From contig JAUIJG010000083.1 of assembly GCA_030431355.1 (NCBI GenBank), positions 1 to 15,172 of the forward strand: a stretch of DNA of 15,172 nt. Direction: 5' to 3'. This document shows, piece after piece, positions 7,271 through 14,266 of the stretch; positions within the stretch are counted from its first letter, which is position 1; each line of letters opens with the position of its first letter. The notes under the pieces are model-generated. The model worked only from the letters and a program-made list of their open reading frames with translations. It did not search any database and was not told the origin of the DNA. Made by a program: the position numbers and the translations under genes. This stretch comes from a bacterium. Its GTDB lineage: Bacteria > Cyanobacteriota > Vampirovibrionia > Obscuribacterales > Obscuribacteraceae.

Positions 7271-7517
7271 GTTTACATTCTCTATCGAAATCGGAGCTAA
7301 CATCCGCAACCTCTTGCAGGATATGAGTTTCTGCCGTTTACATTAAAGTGGCTCAGAAGATCTATGACTCTATGATCTAATAAATATGATTTTTAGATTT
7401 TGAGAATCAATATCCCTTGTTTCAGTTCAAGTAAATGCGCTAGAACAAAGTGTTCTTCCCGACCCCCTCCAGCTAATATCACCACAAACACTTTCCCCAC
7501 GAGCCATTTGAGCTAGA

Positions 7518-7547
7518 AACCTCGAAGACAGCGTCTTCCTGGTTTTT
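7518..7547 (+). terminator. Terminator-like hairpin in the spacer before the Cys-rich gene
   Basis: AACC (7518-7521) pairs with GGTT (7541-7544), and inside it GAAGAC pairs with GTCTTC around an AGC loop. A run of five T follows (7543-7547). It is 273 nt after the nearest upstream stop codon, so it may end read-through from the DUF3060-like gene, a small RNA, or a leader attenuated before the Cys-rich gene. Confidence 0.55.
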
Positions 7548-7711
7548 GCCGTGACTCCTGCTTCTTCGAGCAAACCCTGGGACAAGAGTATGTTTGCGTG
7601 ACTTACGTGACTTACTGGAGAGGAAGAACAGGTGTCGAGTTTATTGGACCCGACGCTTTACTGCCGAAATTCGAACAGCGAATTTTAAAAATCAACCAAA
7701 TTGAGGTGTGT

Positions 7712-8011
7712 ATGACTGAAGACACAATCCTGGCCAGTTGCTCCTGCGGAAACGAGGGCGGTTGTTCCGATAAGGGCTGCACCGGCGACGCCAACACCTG
7801 TACTGCCAATCCTTGCTGCAAGAAAGATTCCGGTTCCGAATCCGACTCCGAAGAGAAGAGCTGCCCCAACTGCGGTTCAAGCGATCTGAAGAGCGGGATG
7901 AAGTACACGGATATTTGCCTTGACTGCGAACCGGCATACAAGGCTCGTTGCGGTGGCTGCCAGCGTCTCCTCTGGGACTGCATGTGCATCAAGCCCCACG
8001 CCTGGGACTGA
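7712..8011 (+). CDS. Cysteine-rich metallothionein-like and zinc-ribbon protein
   Basis: A 99-residue protein with 15 cysteines, starting at ATG 7712, which has GAGGTG a few nt upstream. Three parts are visible. Residues 9-36 are metallothionein-like (SCSCGNEGGC, then GCTGDANTCTANPCC). A Ser/Asp/Glu linker follows (SGSESDSEE). Then comes a zinc ribbon (CPNCGSSDLKSG, then DICLDCEP) and a final CGGC/CMC cluster ending in KPHAWD. It probably binds zinc or another soft metal in the cytosol, because it has no signal peptide. I do not recognise the complete architecture. A longer frame from GTG 7598 adds 38 residues of ordinary composition and no good ribosome site, so I reject it. Two strong terminators follow, suggesting a single-gene unit. 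Confidence 0.75.
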   Translation: MTEDTILASCSCGNEGGCSDKGCTGDANTCTANPCCKKDSGSESDSEEKSCPNCGSSDLKSGMKYTDICLDCEPAYKARCGGCQRLLWDCMCIKPHAWD

Positions 8012-8050
8012 TTCTCTCCGAGAGTCGTGACTGTGCCTGAAGCCGATAAA

Positions 8051-8087
8051 CCGGAATAGCAAAACAAATGCTATCCCGGATGTTTTT
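8051..8087 (+). terminator. First terminator after the Cys-rich gene
   Basis: CCGGAATAGCA (8051-8061) pairs with TGCTATCCCGG (8069-8079) with one mismatch, followed by ATGTTTTTG. It begins 40 nt after the stop codon. Confidence 0.7.
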
Positions 8088-8088
8088 G

Positions 8089-8116
8089 AAGATGGAGTTC
8101 TCTCCATCTTTTTTTT
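8089..8116 (+). terminator. Second, strong terminator after the Cys-rich gene
   Basis: Perfect 9-bp stem AAGATGGAG/CTCCATCTT (8089-8097 with 8102-8110), TTCT loop, and eight consecutive T (8109-8116). A canonical Rho-independent terminator on the plus strand, protecting the convergent glutamate dehydrogenase gene from read-through. Confidence 0.92.
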
Positions 8117-8120
8117 GCCT

Positions 8121-8145
8121 ATTTCTACTATTCGCATTAGTATTT
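8121..8145. repeat. 25-bp AT-rich element, copy 2
   Basis: ATTTCTACTATT, four variable bases, then TTAGTATTT, matching 4076-4100 at 21 of 25 positions. Again it begins just after a terminator, but here it lies between convergent genes, so a role as a gene promoter is not obvious. Confidence 0.6.
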
Positions 8146-8216
8146 CGATCAAACAACTCAGCGTTTGATATACGCAGATGATGCGAAAGATAGAACCTCT
8201 ATACAGCTCCATAACT

Positions 8217-8240
8217 TGCCACATCCTTCCAGAGGTGGCA
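8217..8240 (-). other. Hairpin downstream of glutamate dehydrogenase
   Basis: TGCCAC/GTGGCA inverted repeat (8217-8222 with 8235-8240), 25 nt past the gdh stop on the minus strand. It lacks a T-run on that strand, so it is only a possible transcript-end structure. Confidence 0.25.
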
Positions 8241-8264
8241 GATTAGCTCAAGAATTCAGAAAAG

Positions 8265-9539
8265 CTAGACACCACCGCGCAACGCCATCGCTTTCGCCAC
8301 CCTATCGAGGGCGATCATGTAGGCCGATTCTCGATAACTGCACTTATGTTCTTTGCTATGGCTGGATACCTGACCATAGGCCTTGACCATGATCTGTTCA
8401 AGTTCGGACCTTACTCTTTCGATATCCCAGTAGTGGTTCTGTAGATTTTGCACCCATTCAAAATAAGAGACTATCACTCCACCTGCGTTGGCCAGAATAT
8501 CGGGCACCACAAAAATACCGCGGTCTTTCAGTATCTTGTCCGCCTCGGCTGTAGAACAATCATTGGAGCCTTCAGAAACAATCTTAGCTTTGATTTTTGG
8601 TGCGTTCTTTTTGGTGATAGCGTTTTCCAGTGCCGCCGGTACTAAAATATCGCACTCCTGCTCCAGTAGTTCTTCATTAGTCATCCATTCAACATCGGGG
8701 AAGCCTTTCAAGCTGCCGTTCTTTCTATAGTAAGCTTCTGCAGCCACCAGATCGAATCCTTTCGGATTGTAGATTGCGCCTTTAGAAGTGCTGACCCCTA
8801 CAACGACGGAACCATACTCTTCCTGGATTATTCTGGCACCAAATGAGGCGAGGTTACCAAACCCCTGGAATATAACCCTGGCACCGGAGAGGTTTAAATT
8901 CAGCTCTCTGGCTGCTTCCCTGGCCATCAAAATTGCACCACGACCGGTGGCTTCCTCTCGACCGAGACTGCCACCCAATTCAATGGGCTTGCCGGTAACA
9001 ACTCCTGGCTTCTGTCCATATTTCTGACAATAAGCATCGACGATCCAGGCCATGATCTGCCCGCCGGTATTCACATCCGGGGCGGGTATGTCTTTTTCCG
9101 GTCCGATGGCTGAACCGAGCAGATATGTGAAATTTCGGGTCAAAATCTCCACTTCCCGTGCAGACATTTTGCGCGGGTCCACGGATATGCCACCTTTTCC
9201 ACCACCAAAAGGAACATTGACCACGGCAGTTTTCAAAGTCATCAAATAGGCAAGGGTTTTCACCTCTTCCAGATCCACATCCGGGTGATAGCGAAGACCA
9301 CCCTTAAAAGGACCCCGGGCATCATTATGTTGAACTCTGTATCCCTGGAATGTTTTGTATGTACCGTCATCAAGCCGAACCGGCACTTCTACTATCAACT
9401 GCCTCTTAGGCTTGATTATGGAACGGAGAAGATCAGCATCCACACCTGGATATGTGCTGATTATTCTGTCGGTCGCTTCCCTTGTGTAGGTCTCGACTGA
9501 CTTTTCGGATACCTTTTTATTTTTCATTGTGGTGCTCAT
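8265..9539 (-). CDS. gdhA: Glutamate dehydrogenase (NAD(P)-dependent)
   Basis: Interconverts glutamate with 2-oxoglutarate and ammonia in the cytosol, linking carbon and nitrogen metabolism. The 424-residue product has the normal length for the hexameric family. Key residues are K79 in GPFKGGLRYHP, K103 in MTLKTA, catalytic K115 in PFGGGKGGI, and D155 in IPAPDVNTGG. A Rossmann domain follows with GFGNLASFG at 226-234. ATG 9539 is used because GGAG lies 5 nt upstream and the initial residues look natural; ATG 9572 is in frame but has no ribosome site. The usual EGANGPTT segment reads EGSNDCST (323-330). NAD versus NADP preference cannot be read safely. It lies 74 nt downstream of the cysteine desulfurase gene on the same strand, so it could be co-transcribed or have its own promoter. 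Confidence 0.95.
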   Translation of the reverse strand: MSTTMKNKKVSEKSVETYTREATDRIISTYPGVDADLLRSIIKPKRQLIVEVPVRLDDGTYKTFQGYRVQHNDARGPFKGGLRYHPDVDLEEVKTLAYLMTLKTAVVNVPFGGGKGGISVDPRKMSAREVEILTRNFTYLLGSAIGPEKDIPAPDVNTGGQIMAWIVDAYCQKYGQKPGVVTGKPIELGGSLGREEATGRGAILMAREAARELNLNLSGARVIFQGFGNLASFGARIIQEEYGSVVVGVSTSKGAIYNPKGFDLVAAEAYYRKNGSLKGFPDVEWMTNEELLEQECDILVPAALENAITKKNAPKIKAKIVSEGSNDCSTAEADKILKDRGIFVVPDILANAGGVIVSYFEWVQNLQNHYWDIERVRSELEQIMVKAYGQVSSHSKEHKCSYRESAYMIALDRVAKAMALRGGV

Positions 9540-9587
9540 ACATACTCCGGAAGATCGCTTCAAACCGTCCATACCAGAAGCCTGGTT

Positions 9588-9600
9588 GCCGATTAGTATA
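9588..9600 (-). promoter_or_regulatory. Possible -10 box of glutamate dehydrogenase gene
   Basis: TATACT on the minus strand (9595-9600), in the string TATACTAAT. It would give a leader of about 50 nt. The same TATACTAAT stands before the zinc-ribbon gene at 13506. No convincing -35 is visible. Confidence 0.3.
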
Positions 9601-9613
9601 GCGGAATTGGTTT

Positions 9614-10855
9614 TTAACTGCAGGGCATTCCGGAGAGAATTTCTTCCAGGGCTTCAGTAAGAGATTCTAGATCTGCTTCGCTATTTCCAGGGCCGAAACT
9701 TAAACGACAGAGTCCGGTATCAAGGGTTCCAAGACTTTCATGGGCCTGGGCTGCACAGTGCAAGCCGGAGCGCAAGGCTATGCCATACTCCGCATCCAAT
9801 TTACAGGCAACTTCATTGGGCGAGCAACCTTTCAGTTCAAAAGAAACGACGGGCATGCGGACAGCATTTCCTGTCCGATCTCTATTTTCGGCATCTCCTG
9901 AAGGTCCGTATATTCGAACACCTGGCTGTTTCGATGCCCAGTTCAAAAATCCCTGCACCAGCCCAAGCTCCTTAGCCAGAAGCTTCTCCGGATTCTGTCT
10001 GACAATCCAATCCACTCCCCGGGAAAGAGCCCAGATATCATGACCAGGAGCCGTTCCAGCCTCTAGTCTGTCGGGATATGCGGTTGGAATATTGAAACTC
10101 TCCGAACCGGATCCGGTTCCCCCTGCTATCAATGGATTGAGATCGAAACCAGGTGCAATATAAAGAAGTCCTACACCGGGAGGACCCATCAGACCCTTAT
10201 GACCGGAAGCACAAAAGAAACTGATATCAGTAGAACTAAGATCCAGAGGAAGCTTTCCAGCCACTTGCGCCCCATCCACAAGACAGGCTACTCCATACTT
10301 ACGACATAGCGTAGCAGCTTCTTTGAAAGGCAAAACTTCTCCGGTAACATTGCTGGCGGCCGTTATCGCACAAAGAGCCACAGAAGAAGAAGATTGCAAC
10401 AATGACTCCAACTGTTCAAGTACGTCAACTCCCTCTTTCCCCGCACCAAGACTACGGAATTCAAAAGCTGAATCCGGGCCAAGCTGAGATAGAGGTCTCA
10501 TCACCGAATTGTGCTCCAATCCGGAAGTAACAATGATGCCACCATCTTTAACACCGGGGCTATCATGTGATAAATCCCGCGAATTCAAATATCCTTTGAC
10601 TACAAAATTGATTGAGGCGGTGCACCCTGGTGTAAAGATGAGACGTTCGTCCTCTTGGATTCCAAGAAAACGAGCTATCTCTTGCCGCGCTTCCATTATA
10701 AGGCGGGCTCCGCTCATAGCATAGGAATGGGAGCCGCGCCCGGGATTACCTGCTGTTTCCAAATAGCTTGTTAAAGCTTCCAAAACCTCAGGTGGCTTTG
10801 GAAAGCTGGTGGCGGCGCTATCAAGATAAACTTTGCGAATTTGGGAATCGGACAT
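9614..10855 (-). CDS. Cysteine desulfurase-family PLP enzyme
   Basis: A class V aminotransferase-fold protein of 413 residues that would take sulfur (or selenium) from cysteine or selenocysteine to form an enzyme persulfide. PLP-site residues are H115 (LEHNSV), D194 (CLVDGAQVAGK) and the Schiff-base K220 (ASGHKGLMGPPG). The persulfide cysteine is C367 in RSGLHCAAQAHESLGT. This C-terminal motif, with HC followed by AxxAHxxLGT, matches the compact desulfurase subgroup represented by TIGR01977, often found near selenium genes, rather than IscS. No SufE, SufU or IscU partner is in the window; a DUF3343 gene lies at 13689. The ATG at 10855 has no clear ribosome site, and a TATGCT sits only a few nt upstream, so the mRNA may be leaderless. 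Confidence 0.9.
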   Translation of the reverse strand: MSDSQIRKVYLDSAATSFPKPPEVLEALTSYLETAGNPGRGSHSYAMSGARLIMEARQEIARFLGIQEDERLIFTPGCTASINFVVKGYLNSRDLSHDSPGVKDGGIIVTSGLEHNSVMRPLSQLGPDSAFEFRSLGAGKEGVDVLEQLESLLQSSSSVALCAITAASNVTGEVLPFKEAATLCRKYGVACLVDGAQVAGKLPLDLSSTDISFFCASGHKGLMGPPGVGLLYIAPGFDLNPLIAGGTGSGSESFNIPTAYPDRLEAGTAPGHDIWALSRGVDWIVRQNPEKLLAKELGLVQGFLNWASKQPGVRIYGPSGDAENRDRTGNAVRMPVVSFELKGCSPNEVACKLDAEYGIALRSGLHCAAQAHESLGTLDTGLCRLSFGPGNSEADLESLTEALEEILSGMPCS

Positions 10856-10860
10856 AGGGG

Positions 10861-10872
10861 TATGCTAGCATA
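10861..10872. promoter_or_regulatory. 12-bp palindrome between divergent genes
   Basis: TATGCTAGCATA is a perfect palindrome 5 nt before the desulfurase start and 76 nt before the transglycosylase start. It could be an operator or part of a -10 region (TATGCT) in both directions. Role inferred only from position. Confidence 0.35.
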
Positions 10873-10948
10873 GCTTTCATAGAAAATTTACTAGCCACCT
10901 TCACTGTCCGATTGATGGTGTCAGACCAGATACAGCAGGCCCCTTACT

Positions 10949-13282
10949 TTGAGAAAAGCCTTCAGCACCGCATTATCCATAAGCCTTTTACTGGCGTCTT
11001 GTTCTGCTTGCACGGCTCCTGCCGCCTCGCCCACCGGAGTGAACACACCCTCATCCTTGATCAGTACCGCAGCCCCTCCTTGCCCTTCTCTTAATCCATC
11101 CACGGACATACGCAATGCTGTCGGACTCCTGAATCAAAAACAGAGCACCGAAGCGGTTAAAATCCTCAAAACCCTGACAGGGAATAGCTACGCGTTAGAG
11201 GATGATAAAGCCCTGGCCTCTTTTCTTTTGGCAAGTATTTCAGGGAAAGACAACGCTGAGCAAAAAAGACTGGAAGCGATCAATTTATATAAGGGTGCTT
11301 TCAACCACAAACTTCTTGGCAATTTTGCCCGACTGGAGGCAGCTTCAATCGCAAAAACTCTCGGGAACGAGACGGAGATAGTAAACTGCCTTGCCCCGGC
11401 GCTTAACAGGAAAGAGGGCTCCGAGAGCGAAAGTCTTAGCAAGGCAGAGGCGGAGATATTGGCCCAACTATTCTATCGCCTGGGCGAATCCCATTTCAGA
11501 AGTGAAGAGTACAGTCGCTCCAATCCCGTGTTTTTACAATTGAGAAAGAAATTTCCCGGAAGCAAATATGCCGTGGGAGCAGCCTATTATCTGGGCGAAA
11601 CCGCCCTGAAAGCGGCTCAAGACAGTAGCGGGAAAGATGTAGCTTACAAGTATTTCAAAGAGTATCTAAAAAGAAGTCCGGGCGGAAAGTTCTCACCAGA
11701 AGCGGTGAAAGAGCTACAAAAGATGGCCGGCTATGGCACTACCAGCGACACCACTGCCGAAAATACAGAACAAAGCAACTCCAACATCAAACTCAGCCAG
11801 GACGATCACAACCTGATGGCCTACGCTTGTTACAGGCACACCCTCTGGAAGATGGCCCTGGAAGAATGGTCCAGGGCAAACTATAGACATATACTGAGAC
11901 CGGTATGTCTCGCTCGCACAGGCAAGAAGCAAGAGGCCCTTGATGAATTCCTCTCCCTGGCCAAAGTAGATACAACCAATCCGCTTTTAATGAATGTGGC
12001 AGAAGAGCTTTCAAAGCCCCTGACCAGAGCGCAAGCTCTTGTTCTCTGGAAAGGATTGGATAAATATCCATTAAAAGCCAAAGACGAGATCCTGTGGAAC
12101 ATAGCCAAACGCGAAGCCTCCAGCGCCAATGCCTGCTATTCTAAAATCGTCAATAATTACCCAAAATCCAAACATGCAGATTCTGCTCTATGGTGGCTTA
12201 TATGGCATCACATAGAGAACAGCTATCACAGCAAAGGCAAGGTGCGAGCCGGACACCTGAATCATGCCGCCAGACTTTGTGTAAAAGGTGTACAGCAATA
12301 TCCCGATAGTGAATTGGCTCCACTTTACGCTTTCTGGAGCGGCAAACTCCATGAACGCACGGGCCATCGCCAGGAAGCCATAAAGATCTATAGAACCACT
12401 TTTGAGAGATACCCCTCGAGTTACTACGGATACCGTTCAAAGTTTCGCTCCATTCACTTGATCTCATTGAATAAAAACAAAACAACCGGTGGGAAGTCCA
12501 AAGTAATTCCGGACAGGTTATGGGCCATTCATCCTGCACGCAAAAATCCCAGATTGAACTGGTCCTGGCCGGAACCTCCAAAACTGTTCAGCTGGAGACA
12601 GATCGAGAATGCCATAGGTTCGCTGCCTTCAGCGCTTGCCTGGCTCGGCTGCTATGACAAAGCCCTGGGATTGGCCCCCAGTTCTACTCCCAGGAACATG
12701 CGCGGCTGGCTAATGGTAAAGAACGGACAGGTGTTGAGGGGTCTCGGCCTGGTCGCCTGGAAGCTTAAAGGGAAACCTGTTCCATCACCCTTTTGGAACT
12801 TTGCTTATCCGCTGGCCTATGCCGGGGACATTGACAGAGAAGCAAGAAAACACGGCGTAGACCCTTTGCTTGCCCATGGCTTGATCCGCCAGGAATCCCG
12901 CTACGATCCAAATGCCAGAAGTCGCTCCAACGCCATGGGTTTGATGCAGCTCCTGAAAGGAACAGCATACGGAGTGGCGAAACACAACGGCATCAAACTG
13001 GCATCCACCAATCAGATTTTCGAACCGTCTACCAATATAAAGCTTGGATGCGCTTACCTGGGCTATGTGCTGAGAGGCAAGCAAGGCAATGCCATGTTGG
13101 CGGTGGCATCATACAATGGTGGACCCAATGCGGTTAAACGCTGGGTGAAGAAACACTCCGCATCAGGAATCAAGGACATGGACTATTTCGTTGAGAACAT
13201 CCCCTACAGAGAAACCCGGGGATACGTGCGAAAAGTGTTTGCCAACTACTGGACCTACGAGACCCTGTACCTGAAAAAATAA
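10949..13282 (+). CDS. slt: Soluble-lytic-transglycosylase-like lipoprotein with TPR repeats
   Basis: A 777-residue murein lytic transglycosylase that would cleave the MurNAc-GlcNAc bond with 1,6-anhydro product formation in the cell envelope. The start is TTG 10949: it is the only start in the open frame that begins the lipoprotein signal MRKAFSTALSISLLLASC (lipobox LASC, C18), and the frame is closed upstream by TGA at 10913. Residues about 50-560 are alpha-helical TPR-like repeats (KFPGSKYAVGAAYYLGETAL, YPKSKHADSALWWL, YPDSELAPLYAFWSGKLHER). The SLT domain covers about 635-770, with catalytic E649 in GLIRQESRYDPNA, then SNAMGLMQL and ASYNGGPNAVKRW. E. coli Slt is periplasmic and smaller, so membrane anchoring here is notable. 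It converges on a zinc-ribbon gene with only 2 nt between stops. Confidence 0.92.
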   Translation: MRKAFSTALSISLLLASCSACTAPAASPTGVNTPSSLISTAAPPCPSLNPSTDIRNAVGLLNQKQSTEAVKILKTLTGNSYALEDDKALASFLLASISGKDNAEQKRLEAINLYKGAFNHKLLGNFARLEAASIAKTLGNETEIVNCLAPALNRKEGSESESLSKAEAEILAQLFYRLGESHFRSEEYSRSNPVFLQLRKKFPGSKYAVGAAYYLGETALKAAQDSSGKDVAYKYFKEYLKRSPGGKFSPEAVKELQKMAGYGTTSDTTAENTEQSNSNIKLSQDDHNLMAYACYRHTLWKMALEEWSRANYRHILRPVCLARTGKKQEALDEFLSLAKVDTTNPLLMNVAEELSKPLTRAQALVLWKGLDKYPLKAKDEILWNIAKREASSANACYSKIVNNYPKSKHADSALWWLIWHHIENSYHSKGKVRAGHLNHAARLCVKGVQQYPDSELAPLYAFWSGKLHERTGHRQEAIKIYRTTFERYPSSYYGYRSKFRSIHLISLNKNKTTGGKSKVIPDRLWAIHPARKNPRLNWSWPEPPKLFSWRQIENAIGSLPSALAWLGCYDKALGLAPSSTPRNMRGWLMVKNGQVLRGLGLVAWKLKGKPVPSPFWNFAYPLAYAGDIDREARKHGVDPLLAHGLIRQESRYDPNARSRSNAMGLMQLLKGTAYGVAKHNGIKLASTNQIFEPSTNIKLGCAYLGYVLRGKQGNAMLAVASYNGGPNAVKRWVKKHSASGIKDMDYFVENIPYRETRGYVRKVFANYWTYETLYLKK

Positions 13283-13284
13283 AA

Positions 13285-13506
13285 CTAACTGAGAGCTGGT
13301 TTTTCCTGACCCGATTCGGTGGACTTGTTATCGTCTGGTCTGAATCCGAAGAGCTTTGAAAAAACAGAGTTACGCTTCATAGACTTGGCACCGGATGCAA
13401 CATCATCATTACTTTCCGGCTTGGGGATCCTATAGCCGCACGTAGTACACAATCGCTTCTTGCCGGCGATCTTAAAATTGCAACGTGGACACAGGTAGTA
13501 ATGCAT
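13285..13506 (-). CDS. Small zinc-ribbon protein
   Basis: A 73-residue protein with an N-terminal zinc ribbon: CPRC, ten residues, then CTTCGYRIPKP (C-x2-C-x10-C-x2-C). The remaining 45 residues are polar, with a small basic and hydrophobic patch (MKRNSVFSKLFGFRPDD), probably disordered. AAGGGG lies 5 nt before ATG 13506, a good ribosome site. Nothing in it shows DNA binding or catalysis. Small zinc ribbons of this type often act as domains in membrane or translation-associated proteins, but no function can be assigned. It lies tail to tail with the transglycosylase gene. Confidence 0.75.
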   Translation of the reverse strand: MHYYLCPRCNFKIAGKKRLCTTCGYRIPKPESNDDVASGAKSMKRNSVFSKLFGFRPDDNKSTESGQEKPALS

Positions 13507-13518
13507 TTCAACCCCTTC

Positions 13519-13537
13519 TTTCTACTTATTAGTATAA
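13519..13537 (-). promoter_or_regulatory. Possible -10 region of the zinc-ribbon gene
   Basis: TATACT on the minus strand (13531-13536) within TATACTAAT, 25-30 nt before the ATG. The surrounding sequence (TTTCTACT, then TATTAGTATAA on the plus strand) resembles a shortened form of the 25-bp element at 4076 and 8121. Confidence 0.3.
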
Positions 13538-13647
13538 CACTTAAAACCCGGAGAGGAAGCGTGTTTCGGTGGTACTGCGTTAGCTTTACCCAACATTTTA
13601 CCTATATCTAACTTTCCCGTTCTGCTCACCCCGAAAACCTACTGACA

Positions 13648-13658
13648 TGCTATTTTTG
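13648..13658 (+). promoter_or_regulatory. Possible extended -10 of the DUF3343 gene
   Basis: TGCTATTTT has the extended -10 form (TG, one base, TATTTT). It would place the RNA start near 13664, leaving about 25 nt before ATG 13689 and excluding a start at 13647. No -35 match. Confidence 0.25.
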
Positions 13659-13688
13659 CAGAGGTCTTACACTACTCCGCACGCACAG

Positions 13689-13919
13689 ATGACAAGAGTA
13701 CTTCTCACATTCGAAACTCTCCACAAGCTGCTTGCCGCGGAGAAATCTCTCAAGCAGTCCGGTAGCAAGGTGCGGCCGACGCCGACTCCACCGAAATTAT
13801 CAGAATCAGTTTGCGGCATGTCCCTGGAACTATTGGCTCCGGAAAAAAAGGATCAGGTGCTCATTCACTTGCAAAAGATAGGCATCGAGCCGAAACGAGT
13901 GCATGAGCTGCCGGACTGA
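13689..13919 (+). CDS. DUF3343 family protein (putative Se/S carrier-like)
   Basis: A 76-residue protein matching the DUF3343 pattern: start RVLLTFETLHKLLAAEKSLK, then KVRPTPTPPKLSESVCGMSL with a single conserved cysteine C42. The Pro-rich loop before a CG pair is the hallmark, and relatives are described as possible selenium or sulfur carriers found near SelD, YedF and cysteine desulfurase-like genes. ATG 13689 gives the natural family N-terminus; ATG 13647 would add 14 residues with no family match and overlaps a possible -10 box. There is a weak GAGG 25 nt upstream but no close ribosome site. The cysteine desulfurase-family gene 2.8 kb away is the only candidate partner here. Confidence 0.78.
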   Translation: MTRVLLTFETLHKLLAAEKSLKQSGSKVRPTPTPPKLSESVCGMSLELLAPEKKDQVLIHLQKIGIEPKRVHELPD

Positions 13920-14046
13920 TTGTTCTTCTGCCATCGCCTCCCTTTCTCATTGACTTGCTGTTCTTACACAAGACCTTCTACAAAATTCTGAAGATTCTTA
14001 GGCAGAGAAGACAAAAATTTCCCAAACGTCAGTAAATTCAGGTCCT

Positions 14047-14056
14047 CTAGCGCTAG
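14047..14056. repeat. CTAGCGCTAG palindrome, copy 3 of 3
   Basis: Perfect 10-bp palindrome 127 nt after the DUF3343 stop codon, identical to copies at 2004 and 7261. Confidence 0.8.
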
Positions 14057-14266
14057 CCGCGCCAGGTTGTCAGTATGTAGATATACTTAGCTGAAAGACG
14101 AGAATACCGATTCCTGAAGCTTTATATATTTCACGTTTTTGTAAACGAAGCCAGAAGCCATTGCATGACAACTTATTTCTTATCTAGTGTGGGAACTATC
14201 TTTCACATAACCAAAGAGTTTTAAACCGGACTAAATCCACAGAACTGTATTTCACAAGCGTCTCAA

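Larger units (their letters stand above)
7245..7711. other. Spacer before the Cys-rich gene
   Basis: This 467-nt stretch holds a CTAGCGCTAG palindrome (7261-7270), an AT-rich part around 7370-7410, and a terminator-like hairpin at 7518-7547. A GTG-initiated extension of the downstream frame begins at 7598, but it looks non-coding. No tRNA or known riboswitch was recognised. A small RNA ending at the hairpin is possible. Confidence 0.4.

Noticed and set aside
7598..7711. N-terminal extension of the Cys-rich protein from GTG
   Set aside because: No nearby ribosome site and ordinary composition; ATG 7712 has GAGGTG at good distance and begins the Cys-rich part.
8165..8386. 73-residue plus-strand frame between the Cys-rich gene and gdh
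   Set aside because: It overlaps the 3' end of gdh antisense, has no ribosome site and looks random.
10912..11094. 60-residue frame at the start of the transglycosylase gene
   Set aside because: It overlaps the lipoprotein signal coding sequence in another frame; the TTG-initiated frame has a complete lipobox.
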